A DNA stretch of 64,000 bases, from NCBI GenBank assembly GCA_016490735.1, contig JAEMWC010000345.1:735001-799000 (forward strand), given 5' to 3'. The notes below the pieces were generated by a model. It was not told where the DNA came from. It was given only the letters and a program-made list of their open reading frames with translations, and did not search any database. The stretch comes from Pachyseris speciosa (taxonomy: Eukaryota > Cnidaria > Anthozoa > Scleractinia > Pachyseridae). The translations under genes and the position numbers were made by a program. Positions 1 through 11,732 of the stretch are shown here, one piece after another (position 1 is the first letter of the stretch; every line of letters begins with the position of its first letter).

Positions 1-38
1 GTGGTCTTCATTTTTTTCCACTTAATACCAGTTCTTAC

Positions 39-2008
39 CCCAACCCCATCTCTTCTTTCACTTCCTGTTGACATTGTGCGCCTTCCTGGAAAAGTTCCAT
101 TGTTACCTGTGAAAATTAAAAGGCAATATATCAAACATCATGAGCTAAAATAGCAAGTGAGCATTCACATCATATACTTTATGGCAAAAACTATTTGCAG
201 TCAGTCTAAGATTCCAACTTTTCCTGTGGTGAAATTCCCAAAAGCTCCATGGGCCTCTCATGAAGATCTGATACTCATGACCATAGTTTCTGCAATACAT
301 ATTTCTTGATAATGATCACAAATGATCGTGACCTTGGCAAGTTAATTTCATCCATAAAGTAACATGTTTTTTACACAGGGTGCACAAATTTTGGCAACCA
401 CTTCATTTTGCATTTTTTTTTGAGAAGAGAGCAATATTTTAATTTGGGACTCTAAATTAATAAATAAATAAGAGATATGTTTTCATCACATCAAATTTTT
501 GTGACTGAACCAAGAGTCACAAACACTCAAAAAATGAAATATTATCATGATGTATTTGCAATTTCCTTTAGTAATCCAGGTCAATGTAACATGAGAAACA
601 GCACTGGGTTGATGTAAGTTTGAGTGTAATGCACATGTCATTGGCTTGCCTGGCCAGTGGGTTCGACCTCCCGGCTAACCAGGGGATTGTAAAATCAGTC
701 AAGCACACCCAGGGAGTCAGGTAATGTTGTAAGACAAAGACCCCTAGGGGAGGTGTCTCTCTCGGCAGAAAATCCCCCTGACATCCTTTACAAATTTATG
801 AATTCCCCCATCCCCTAATCTTTGATCGTAAAACAATGTCAAGATTTTCCCCAACCCTCGACCCCATGATAAACATTTGTTCCTCTAAACAGAGCACTAA
901 AACTGTGTTAGCATGATGTTCCGGTTCGGTGTACCTTCGAATGAAAATCTTGAATGTGTGAGAACACTTTGATAAGATTAGTGGTGTGAAGTTCACAATG
1001 TCCACTGGTGTCAGAGGTTTGTGGATATCATGAATTTAAACCAATTATTCTTGGAAGACCAATATATTAAAAATTTCAGTTAATTTGATCAACTAGACAG
1101 TCTCTATACATTTAAATACCACATAATTACTATAAAATGATTACTTGAGCAAATGTTTCACAGAACTTATATTATCATGTTAAAACCCTGAGCTTCTTGT
1201 TCAAACCATGGGCTTTTAATTAACAACTTGAAGACAGAAGAAGAGTATTCTTTTGGAATTTTTAACCAATAACCTAACCCACTTAAGGATTAGTAACCTT
1301 AGAAGATCGTGCTACGCGTTCAGAAAGGTAAATGTTTTAAGGGAAAAAAACATTTAATTTAGAAGCAGGGATCTCGTACCTCGATCAAATGAAAAGGAAA
1401 GATACATTACGTCTGTCTAACTTATTAACAAAATTAAAATTAGCCTGACAGTATCTCAAGGGACGACATTTCAGAACACATAAACAAGAATTTCCTTAGA
1501 TTGCTCTTGAAAGTGAAAAAATAAGATTAATTTTTCTGACTATAGTCTGCGTAAAGATTATGCAAAACTTTTGTGAAACACTATAAAACCTAATCTTATC
1601 GCACGATCAGGCTATACTGCCGCTGAAAGTAATATTCACGTTATATAAGATTTATAGTTACCATGTGACATCTTTGTGATCTAGCATTTTGCCTGTGTTT
1701 TCCACAAACATGCGAAATTATATCATATTTACTTACCTGGATTAGACATTGATCTGTGTAAAAATAGTGTTCCCTTGTGATTTGAAAGATCTGCGGCGAA
1801 ATTAGCGAAAAAGAACCATAAGTAATGAATTTTCATGCCTTTATTTTAACACAGACCAGTGCAGTCTCACTTCTCTTCAACCGATCAGCTTGAACAAACA
1901 TTTAATGTGTCTGTATACCTTCTCTGTCGCTAATATGCGGTAGCTCGAAGGAGTCGTTCGCAACGCCTGCCCTATCATACGGCTCATGTTTAGCCATATG
2001 CCCGCCAT
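39..2008 (-). CDS. Unidentified gene, 5' part (three exons), runs off the left edge
   Basis: Three exons chain on the minus strand with GT-AG introns and an open frame: 2008-1919 (start ATG at 2008, alternative at 1987), 1790-1737 and 106-39. Both internal junctions shown are phase 0. Exon 2 has a clean acceptor (cgccgcag) and a consensus donor (CAG|GTAAGT); exon 3 has acceptor ttttcacag and donor GTAAGA. The reading is about 70 residues so far. The N-terminus (MSRMIGQALRTTPSSYRIL) has R/S/T residues and no acidic ones, as in mitochondrial presequences. The rest is a charged, probably helical stretch with two cysteines. I do not recognise the family. It is divergent from ODAD4. The joining is inferred from splice signals only, and the gene continues beyond base 1. 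Confidence 0.42.
107..1736. other. Large intron of the left-edge gene
   Basis: AT-rich sequence between the proposed second and third exons. Apart from the dispersed repeat at about 640-870 I see no coding sequence or RNA gene here. Confidence 0.4.
640..870 (-). repeat. Dispersed repeat, partner at 60310-60560
   Basis: The sequence from 'atgtcattggc' through 'accccatgat' is an inverted-orientation relative of 60310-60560. Shared blocks include 'aaaatccccctgacatcct', the 'tttgatcgtaaaa' block, and the 'aagacaaagacccc'/'ggggactttgtctt' pair. The two copies sit at opposite ends of the window on opposite strands. Class unknown; no protein is encoded. Confidence 0.6.
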
Positions 2009-4153
2009 GAGGCGAAGGAAGAACACAACACTGAATGTTACCCATCGTAAGTCCGTGCCCAGTTCGAACAGTCTTCTTTCCACGATCCCTTCACACCACG
2101 AAACAAGTAGCTACATTACGGAAGCTTGCCAATCCCTCGCTTCAAGAGATTCTCCAAGGCAGCTTCGGGATGTCAACATTGTCAAGCAAAGCTGGTTTGA
2201 AGGGCGTATTTCCAGATAACAGTGCTTTGTGGACAATCTAAAACCTGGAAGAAATACAAGAGAACAACAAACACACTCGACCGTGCGGTTCTGTATTTTT
2301 ATTGGTCTGGTAGCGAAGTTACGTCATGGATTGAGCATAAATGGCGAAAATTCTCGATTGACCCAAGACATTTTCTGTGGTCAGTAAAAAATAGCACTTC
2401 TTTTGCTAATGTACCGTAACCCACGCATAAAAGAACACACTGGTAACAAAAGATATTGGGCAACTTTCTTGCTCTACTTCTTCTAACTCTTCCTTTAGTA
2501 ATCCGTCCCTCTACTCCCATGTTTTTTTTGTTATTTTCACTTAATTTCAAAATTTAAGAGCAAAACGACTGGGACTTCGAGTCCGTTCGTTAGTCCCTCA
2601 TTTAGTGAATTTTTTTTTTTTGGTTATGTCATTTTCACTAAATGGAAGTTACTAAATAAATAAATAAATAAATAAAGTGAAGTGAAGTGAAGTAGCATCG
2701 ATATCCCATGCAGTTGTTTATTTAGGGAGTGGGGGTGACGTGGGTCTTGAAAGAAACAGTAGCAGTTTTGTTGCAAATGTCGAAAGTCAAGGAACTCGCT
2801 ACTTTTACAGAAAATTCTAGATTGGGTGAAGCAGCTTTCAGGATGTGGAGAAACGTGTGTTTCAGTCAGATTGTTTCATGGAAAGTAAACAGAACTTAAC
2901 AAAAACAAACAAAAATTCTAAATGGTTTGAACCCAGGAGTCATATCATAACTAAGTGAAGCACGATCGTCAAGGTGAGTGTAGTCCTGAGAAGGACTCTT
3001 TGCGGTGACATTGACTGACGTTTCGACAACCTGAGCGGAAGTCATCATCAGAGTCAGGCAAGAAAAATACAATTAAAATATTAAGATAGAAGGTGTGTTT
3101 GCAGTAATAATATTTTCCTGATCATTGTTGCAGAAATATCTTTGTGATCTTCTTTTAGGGTCAAGTTCAATAAATTCGACCTTTACTTACAAAATCTGAT
3201 TTTTATTTCTGTGGGACTCACTGTAAGTGCATTGTTTACTGTTCTTGAAAATTGAGTTAACTTTTAATCAGGGGCACCCAAAGAGCCAAATCAACCCAAA
3301 GATGTAGAAAGGCATTTTTAAGTACCTTGTCAGTGTTTGAAGTATGTTTAAAGTGATGTTTTCATAAGCTAGACGAAGTTCATCTGTTCGGATTCCCTAG
3401 CTGGAAATTTAATTGCCCGAAAATGTTAGGGAACAATATTATTTCCGAAAATGCTAGCTGACGTTTTTGACTGCCAAAAACAGCAAAATCTCAGGGGCTA
3501 TGATTTCCCAATTGCGAATCTTTTAGGCCACGTTTTAGTTACGAAAATCCGAGTGCACTCTTTAATCAACGCCAAAAGCCCAAGGCGAATTACCCTCCAC
3601 CGAACAGATATCTACCGAAACTTGTCGTTGGGTGCCCCTGTTTTAATGCGGAATTATACTAAGCTTCTGCTTTTATAAAACAAAAATGGAGATGGAACAA
3701 TTACGTTTCTCATATTTTTGTTAATTATCTGCGATAAAACGGAAATAATTAAAACTCCATCCACAATCAAGGTTGATCAGGTAACTCTAAGTCACCTTAT
3801 AATTTTCATTGTTTAAATTCTTTCAGGTGTCCAAATTACAGGTTTTGGTAAGCTTCTTAAAATTTTCAATTTTTCAATACGCATATATAAGTGACGTTAA
3901 TTACTGAATTTAGATAAACGTGGGAGATAAGTCTACTTAATTGTCCTTAATCTGGATTAGCTGTATCTATACTGAAAGGCGAAGCCTGATTAATGCGGGC
4001 GCTAAATCAGCGGTGTCTAAATGACAAGAGAAGTACTCGGTTCCACTTAGCAACATTCCTTAACGACCACAAAACGAGGGGCCATATTTTTGTTTCTTCA
4101 CGCTGTCGAATAAAACATCAGCCATCTAACGGAAAAGAAACGTTTTCGCCGAA
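2009..4153. other. Intergenic region between the left-edge gene and ODAD4
   Basis: About 2.1 kb separating two divergent genes, so it should hold both promoters. It contains short simple repeats at 2653-2695 (taaa units, then gaagt units), a motif at about 3016-3055 (gacgtttcgacaacctgagc) resembling ends of retroelements seen elsewhere in the window, and a small transposon at 3269-3640. Short open frames at 1986-2550 show no recognisable product. Confidence 0.5.
3269..3640 (+). mobile_element. Small DNA transposon, CAGGGGCACCCA termini, 7-bp target duplication
   Basis: The element begins CAGGGGCACCCAAAGAGC and ends TCGTTGGGTGCCCCTG, so its ends are inverted repeats. It is flanked by an exact 7-bp duplication, ttttaat, at 3262-3268 and 3641-3647. 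A longer relative with the same ends and its own 7-bp duplication lies at 62879-63323. It is 372 bp and non-autonomous. The 7-bp duplication fits P- or Dada-type transposons better than hAT (8 bp), but I cannot assign the superfamily without a transposase. Confidence 0.8.
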
Positions 4154-7100
4154 ATGTATGACGACGATGAGGAGCCCGAAGGTCCGAAAAGTTCAGCTAC
4201 AACTTATCTTTCGGAAGGAAACGTGCATTACAACCAGGGAGAGTACAAGAAAGCGCTTGATAGTTACACACAAGTAAGTTTAACCAAAGTCGATGCTAAA
4301 TAATGATTATTGATCTAAATTTGCTCTACTTCTTCGCTGCCTTTTTTCATTATATTTAAGGAGCCACAGATGGAAATCGTTCTATTTCTGTAGCCAATAT
4401 CGCTCTCTTATAGATCTGTTTTTTTTTGCCCCAATAAAACAGTGCAAATTTCCCAACTGTATTAATAATAATAACTTTATTTCAGTATCAATCTTCTAGT
4501 TAGCCCATAATAGGCTTACTAATCGGGGACACTATCCTACTTAAAACGTACAATAATCTTTAGAATTCACAATAATAAAATCCTTAGGCTACAATGACTG
4601 CATACAATAATAAAGAACATATCTAATAATTAAAATATAATATAATATTGTACCAAAAATTAATATTTATTCAGTTTACGAGAACCGAACATCAAAACAT
4701 GCATGCGGACTGGCTCTCCCATGTTTTCTTTGAAAATGAATGGCATAAAGTCAATTAAAAGAAATAGTGTTATGGTTCAAAACTAGTAATTACTTAAAGG
4801 AGGTGTATGGTACCCTTCTAATGTATTGGAACACTCCATTTTTTATTTGCCCCCCCCCCCCCGGATCACGAAATAAACTGAGCAACTACTAAAAACTGCT
4901 TTAAAAATACTTAAATTACAATCTATTAAAGATCAAAGAAACATCTTATTTACAAAACATTTCTTGAACCTCTCAGTACTTCAGTACTAAAGCACATGGA
5001 ACCTGCAGGGGATGCATGTAGAATTTAGAAAATTGAAAATTTTGAAAAATATGACTCCTATAACAAGTGGCTGGACATTGTAGCCTAGGGGTTCATAGCT
5101 GAGTTGTGGCTTCAGTGCCAGCTCTGAGTGCAAGGTTTATATTGTCTAGAAACGAGGTGGTCACTGTCAGTTGAGGTGAAGTCTTTGGCAGACATCCATC
5201 CATTATACAGCTGAATTCAGTTGTCAACAGCCCTGAATAATATTATTACCACTTGTAGTTTTTGTTTGCATTATTTGTAAGTGCTGATTATGTAACGAAG
5301 TTCTAACTTACAATATATTTAGGCCTTAGAGATCCAGCCAGGATACAAAGCTTGTCTTGTTCAGAGATCCAAGTGCTACTTGCATCTGGGTGACACTGAT
5401 GCAGCTTTGAGAGATGCTGAGGAATCGCTTGTAGAAGATCCAGAATATATTAAGGTATGAAGATAAATTTGTTGCTGAAGGTTGTCTTTATGGTGTATAT
5501 GTTGCAGGTAAAAATTAAATTTGATTTGGTAAAAATTTTATTCTAGGTTGAATCTCAATTTCCTTCGTCTCTAATACATGTAGGAGACAAAGGGAATTGA
5601 GACTCAACCTAGGTTAAAATTTTTTACCTGAATTTAATTTTTATCTGCAGCATACCGGTATACACTAAGATTCTTATAAGCATTTTGGTGTAGTTGAGGT
5701 ATAACAAAATTTAAGGCTGTAGTAGTCACTGTGATGAATAAAACTGATGAAGTATGAAAAATTAAAGAAAAAATAGTGCAGCTAGTGTGTTACATCAGAA
5801 AAGTGAAAGAAACTATTACATAAAAGGCAGCATCTGCGTTTTCATCCGACTGAAAAATCCAGAGTTTTATGGTAAATGTTACTGAACAGAAATGCCACAA
5901 GCATCTGTGTACATGAGAGCTTATGACATCCATTTAACTGAAATCAATGTGTTAAAATACCTTTTGCTAATAAATTTCTTTTATAATTCTTCAATTACTT
6001 ACAGGGACTTTACCAGAAAGCAGAAGCTCTTTATTCTAAGGGTGATTTTGAACATGCTCTTGTTAACTTTCACCGTGGAGGCAAGCTGCGTCCAGACAAG
6101 GAGGAGTTTAAACTGGGGATCCAGAAGTCTGAAGAGGCCATTGACAATGCCATTGGAAGTAAGACTGGCTTTTTGAAATGATTTTTGTGTGTGTGAATTC
6201 ATGAGCTAGGATGAATTGAATACTAATGTAGAAAAAAAATTGTGCCCTGAATTACACAGTACAAGTGCCTGAACCCCTACTGGAAGGTACACTGGGTTAA
6301 AATGTAATAAGGAAGGCAGAAATAAAGTCATAATTTGATAATAGTTTTTACATCCAAGTACATTTGTTTTTATATTTAATGTATATATTTTTGTACCTTA
6401 TCAATAATTTTATATTACTATTAATTTGAAAAATTGTTTTAAATACCATTTACACTCACACTGGAGTCATGTAATGACTACTCCCAGCCAAAGATGTTGT
6501 AGATTGAGGGTATTGGGACACCAATTTCTTGCACTCTAGATTTGACATAATTTTCAGAGGTAAGCAGCAGTATATTGTGTAATAATCCTTGTTTTGATAT
6601 TTGGTTCCTAGGTAATGCAAAAGTTAAATTAGAAAACAAGGGAGATCTGTCATTCTTTGCTAAACAGGATGAAGCAGTAAGTCCATTCACCTTTCACGAT
6701 TAAAATGTTTATTATATCTCTCACTTAGTACCTGCACTGTGATTGGTTGATTTTGTGGGCCATATATAACAGTACTGCCCGCTTGACTTCAACTTATTTT
6801 CTTTCCCACATGCCGGACGAACCTCAGAGATATAATAAATATCTTGCTAACCTCGTTTTCTCAGTCCGTACTGTAAGTTACAGATCCTCGTGTTTTTCCC
6901 ATCAATTTGTGGCCTATGCACTTCACACTTCAGCCATAAATCAACAGGAAAAAACTTGGTCAGTCTGTAACTTACAGTGTGGACCTCAAACTCGGTTAGT
7001 AGGAGGTATATATTTTATGTTTTATCAGGTCATTTAAAGTATGAAGATTAATGCTGTAAAATTATTTCTGTCTTCAACAGAAAAAGACAAACAAGGGCTA

Positions 7101-10100
7101 CAGCAAACCAACCACTCAGGCAGCAAGGAATCAACAGCCAGCGGCGAACAGAGGAAAAAACACAAAAAGTCCAGTTAAATCAGAAAAGACTGTTAAACAA
7201 CTGCTTGGAGAATTATATTCAGACAAGGAGTATCTAGAAAAGCTCATGGCTGACCAAGGTACTCAGATCTGGAAGTTTTAGAATTATTATTTATAATTTG
7301 ATTTCAGAAAATATCCATTTACCGGTAACCTCCTCTACAGAAGTTCATTTCAAATTCTGAGGAGAAAATGGACTGTACCAGACTGGGTGTTAAAAATTGA
7401 AATTAAAGCAAATTGCCATTTTGAAACTTAAGGGATACAATCCAAAAATCCTTTGGAAGAAGGGGCATACTCCATCATTTTTGTGTTTACTCAGAGGCAG
7501 GCAACTGCCAATAAAATATATTGTGATTTAATATTTCATAAAGCTATTTTAGTGAAAAGGCCGTCAGTTTGCAGGAAGAAAAGCTAGGCTTGCTATCTCT
7601 TTGGGTTCATTTGTTACCCCTAGTTAGGAGTGCCACTAAGAACTTCCCCATCTTGTACCCCTCATAAACGGTTTCCATCCCTTCTTAGCCTGTTAGAAGA
7701 CTCCACAATGGCTTAAAAGTAAAGTGTTTGCAAGTCTAGTTTCTAAAAGGCAGACTTAATCTGACTTGTCTATTCTTCCTGCTTTCCAGGCTTTATTCAT
7801 GGCTGTAGTAGCAAGCAGATCTATGATTTAGTTCAAGAAGGCTTGGATTATTTACACACAAGAATTGAATTCTGGAGGCAGCAAGAACCACTGTATGCTC
7901 GTAAGAACAAGAAAATCCCACCCAAGAAACAACCGCAACAGCAAAAACCTGCTGATACTACAAAATATATCTTAAGATCACTGGAGGAAATTGATCAGGC
8001 ACTGGCTGATGGCGACCCTGAGAACAGTTTGGCCAAAGCACAATCAACATTAAAGACAGTGCAGTCACTGGGAGCAGAGAGTGTACCAAACAAGGCTGAG
8101 GTTCTCAGCAATCTATACTCGTGCATTGGAAATGCTTATCTTGAAATGGAGAACTATGATGAAGCTTTGAAATATCATGAGAAGGACCTCAAGGCTGCGA
8201 AAAAACAGTAAGTTGGTGGCATAATTATAGTTATAAGTTTTTCCTGGCAAATGTATTGCAGTCCTTAAGTGATTGGAGAATTTGACTCTAACATCTTTGT
8301 TTCAAGTGAATGCATGAGTTGAGACGGGACTTAATCATGACTAAACTAAATTCTCGCATTGTAGTTTATATATGTGATGACTCTTGGTTCATTACAATTT
8401 ATAATGTTTAGCACCCAGGGAGGGGTGGGGGGGGGGGGAGGGTACTCGGGATCTCAAGTGATGGGGATGATCGAATGGAGCCAAAAGTCAAGACCCAAAA
8501 AAATCCCTAGGGCTCCCAGCAAAACCCCAAAAAATCCCTGGACCAAAAATTAACCCCCAAAAAATCCCTGGCCCTTACAAGTTCCAGAAAGGGGTAATGC
8601 TATAACACAAAGAATACCCCCAAAAAATCCCTACTCAAATCAAGCTACCCAAAAAAAATACTTCCCAAATTTTCGTACCCCAAAAAATCCCGGAATCAAA
8701 AATTTCAAATCCAAAAAAATCCTTCGATCATCCCAGTCACTTGAAATCCCAAGTACCCCCCCTGGGGTTTAGCAATGACCCATCAAGATTTAGATGATTT
8801 CAAAAAGATGTGAAAGGTTAGCATGAGGCATAGTCATTCATCCAATATCATTATTTGTTGATTGTGTTGTATAACATTGGAAAATTAGTTGGAACTTTGA
8901 TTTAGGGTTAACCTTTTACAATTATATTAACCTCAGTGATAACAAAGAAGCCAAATCACGAGCATTGGATAACCTGGGAAGGCTCTACGCAAAGAGGGGA
9001 GAGTACACCAAAGCTATTGACTCCTGGATGGAGAAGCTTCCACTAAGTAAATCAGCGATTGAAAGCACATGGCTCTACCATGAGATTGGCAGGTGCCATT
9101 TAGAGCTCAAATACTATCAGGACGCCAAGGAGTTTGGTCAGAAGTCATTGGCTGCAGCAGAACAGGCTGATGATAAGGTGTGGCAGCTAAATGCCACTGT
9201 TCTTGAGGCTCAGGCAGAAGGTAAGCTTTTTTCCAGAGATCAAATGTGTTACAGAATAAGCTAACACTGTATTCCAGAAAGTATCCACACCCGTTCCATG
9301 AAAGGTATTTTGGATTGAACCCCACTCCCCTCCCCTCCCCTCCCCTCTGATGAGTTAAATCCAGACTCCTACTTTCCTTTCAAAACTTTGAGTTTTAACA
9401 CCCCCTCCCCTCCCCCTTGGAATTTGCAGTGGCCCTTGATGGGAGAGTCATTGATATTTTCTGGAACCACACATGGTGTCATGTTGAAGCCACAGGTTTT
9501 TTTGAAAACTGGAAAACTCTTTACTCAACTTGTGAACTTTACTGGTTACCGGTACTTTTAATATTATGTTAATCTTTACTGAATCCATCATTAATCACGT
9601 GCATTCATTTGCAGTAAAACTTGGTGATCTTCAAGATGCCTTGCAGTCTTTTGAAAAAGCCTTGGAACTCGCTAAAATCTTGGAAGATGAAGCTGCTGAA
9701 CATGCCATTTCTAAAGCCATTAACGATGTAAATGACAGGATTGCTCAAGGTAATAAATATGGCGATGCTGTTTGAGCAAAAATTAAAATTACTGCTCAGT
9801 CATTGCCATTTTCAGAGCATTTTATTGTGTTTTGCGTGCCATGATAATTAAGGTCTGTCTGTAGACAAAAAAATCAATGGTAATGATGAGCACTTCAGTG
9901 CCATATGAATCCTTCCAGTTGTTGAAAGTTCAAACTGCAATAAATTCTCTGGTTGTGATGATTTGTTTTCAAAAGTTAGTATAGTATAGTATTGCCATTT
10001 TTTTCAACTGTTTATTTCAGGGCTGGGCAGAGGACACAAAACTTGTTAGTGTGTTAAAGTGAGTTATCCAAGAGTTTGAAATGTTCCACCTCTAACAAAA

Positions 10101-10404
10101 TGTGGTTAACTTTTTAGGGGTAAAATCTGTGGAAGACAATGCTGACCAAGATGGAGAACAAGAAGGATCCAAAGAGTCTGAAAGTCAAGCAGTAGACGAT
10201 GAAGTAAGCAAAGATGTAGAGGCAGTAAAAGATACTGACGAAGAAGGAGTGAAAGATGCACCAACCGAGGAGGACACTGAAGAAGTCAAGGGAAGTCAAG
10301 AGGGGGAGGAAGAGAAAAAGGACGATGTGAAACAAGCTGAGGATGATTCAGAAGAAGGGAGAAAAGATGCTGAACCTAGTGAAGATGATGGTGTTAAAGG
10401 ATAA
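4154..10404 (+). CDS. ODAD4: Outer dynein arm docking complex subunit 4 (TTC25 orthologue)
   Basis: Complete gene of nine exons: 4154-4273, 5323-5454, 6005-6158, 6612-6676, 7081-7258, 7790-8207, 8937-9220, 9615-9749, 10118-10404; all introns are GT-AG and phases agree, giving 590 residues (human about 670). ODAD4 is a TPR protein that helps dock outer dynein arms to doublet microtubules of motile cilia. N-terminal TPR units occupy roughly residues 15-110 (SEGNVHYNQGEYKKALDSY, then ALVNFHRGGKLRPDKEEFKL). The family signature KLENKGDLSFFAKQ sits near residue 140, followed by SEKTVKQLLGELYSDKEYLE and FWRQQEPLYAR. A second TPR block spans about 295-495 (NLYSCIGNAYLEM, KSRALDNLGRLYAKRGEYTK, WLYHEIGRCHLEL). 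The last exon is an acidic, Lys-rich low-complexity tail that is not conserved. The start is the first ATG of an open exon. Introns carry TIR elements. Confidence 0.95.
5498..5654. repeat. Fold-back element in ODAD4 intron 2
   Basis: The left arm (tatgttgcaggtaaaaatt...) and right arm (...aatttttatctgcagcata) are inverted complements over about 70 bp each, meeting near 5575. This is a miniature inverted-repeat element with no coding capacity. Confidence 0.75.
6738..7022. repeat. Dispersed repeat, partner at 56712-56990
   Basis: Starts at 'gtgattggttgattttg' and ends near 'cggttagtaggaggtat'. A more GC-rich relative in BHMT intron 4 shares the same order of blocks, including 'gagatataataaatatctt', 'gtaagttacagatc' and 'aaatcaac.gaaaaaact'. 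The copy here has lost most CpG sites (ggcctatgcacttcac versus ggcccgtgcgcttcgc), as expected from decay of a methylated repeat. Confidence 0.75.
8413..8767. mobile_element. TIR element filled with tandem 'cccaaaaaatccc' units, ODAD4 intron 6
   Basis: The left end (CCCAGGGAGGGG, then gggtactcgggatctcaag) is the inverted complement of the right end (cttgaaatcccaagtaccc, then CCCCTGGGG), with an inner matched block gatgatcgaa/ttcgatcatc. Between the ends are about ten imperfect copies of an ac-cccaaaaaatccct unit. Non-coding. Confidence 0.7.
10021..10058 (+). other. Possible alternative (stop-containing) exon of ODAD4
   Basis: A strong acceptor (ctgtttatttcag) at 10020 and donor (GTGAGT) at 10059 bound 38 bp in the last intron. 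Spliced after exon 8 the frame reads nine residues and then TAG, which would remove the acidic tail. Seen only as splice signals; it may never be used. Confidence 0.25.
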
Positions 10405-11732
10405 ACCACTGCGTCTTTGCTTTAATTTGTATATAACAATAATTATAGCTTGAATTATTTTTTCTTGGCTTGTTATTTCTGAGAAAATATAAATATATTA
10501 GCTCCCAGGATTATGAAAACCTTGAGTCACACAATACCAGTTCCTTTGTAAATTCTAGAATGTCCCACAGACATCAAAGTTTAATTTTGTTTGAATGGAT
10601 GTTTTGTTTGTCGTTTTCTTTGGGAAAAAACTCAAACCTTCACTATTATTCAGTGTGTCCCATCCATTTTATTTCAAGTGCCTGCTCTTTTTTACCATTC
10701 ACTTTGGCTGGATTTTCAAACACAGCAAATTACAAAAAATCTGACAGTGTTCACATAACTTTATCGTGCTTTAAAAAAAGAGATCCATGTCCATTTTAGT
10801 CTTAATGAACTACATAAGTGTAATAAAATATCGTTAAAAAGTTTGTCTGACTTTTTAGCAGTAATACTCAATCTTATTACTTCCATACATTTTATTGTTC
10901 AAGACTGCTTTGAGTAATTTGATGACAATTTCGAGGTTTCTTCCCATTGACAGTTTGAGCAGCAAAGCCTTGAGCCGACCATTGAAGCCAATAAAAAACA
11001 AGAGTCATCATATTTAATATATTAAAAATTTCTCACTCAACCATGACTGGTTGATTGCCACACTAGAGTTGAGCAAGTGTTCCAGTTTTTGGTGATTCTC
11101 TAGCTTTCACTCAGGTGAGGTGCCTGCTTAAATAATTATCACACATTACCATACCCAAAAACAAAGGGAGAAGAAGATAAACCAGGCATAAAATTGAACC
11201 ACGACAGCTACATGGTTTTTTGAGTCTTTCCAATATAGCACCTGAGAAAGTAAATAAATTTGGTTAAAAATCCTTGCCCAAGATTAAAAGTGTATGTACA
11301 GGTGCATTGCATGTTTGAATTTATTTATGACCTATAACCAATGACCAGAAAGTGTCTTGCATAAATATTAAATATCATATAGTGAGAAAAGGGCTTTGCT
11401 CTGGCCTGCACAGCAGATTTGCTAAAAAAAATGTAAATGTGATAACTAAATTTGAGATTGACTCTGGATTCCAAAATAGCTTGTTCCAGTTTGAAATCAA
11501 TTTTCTTTTTACACTCGTCTGGCAAATTGCGGCAATGCATCCCTTTATGCATTGCTCACATTATAGTCAAGAAGGAAAGGTGATGATTTTTACAAGTGAG
11601 CAGCTGTCATTAGGGTAACTGCAAGCAGTCTAGTTGATGTGCGTGCTTGACGACAGCACCTAGCCTCGATTAAATGAAGAATAATGACGATGACGACTCG
11701 CTTGCCAGGAAGAGCAACAATGTTTCTAACAA
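10405..11732. other. Intergenic region between convergent ODAD4 and MGAT1
   Basis: AT-rich 3' flanks of two genes that converge. Holds the ODAD4 AATAAA at 10822 and, for the minus strand, TTTATT at 11320-11325, a plausible MGAT1 polyadenylation signal. I see no coding sequence or RNA gene. Confidence 0.5.
10822..10827 (+). terminator. Polyadenylation signal AATAAA downstream of ODAD4
   Basis: The first canonical AATAAA after the ODAD4 stop codon, about 420 bp downstream. Likely but not proven to be the signal used. Confidence 0.5.

Noticed and set aside
1986..2550. Overlapping plus-strand frames of 65-80 codons
   Set aside because: They are antisense to or beside the proposed minus-strand first exon, with no recognisable product or splice partner.
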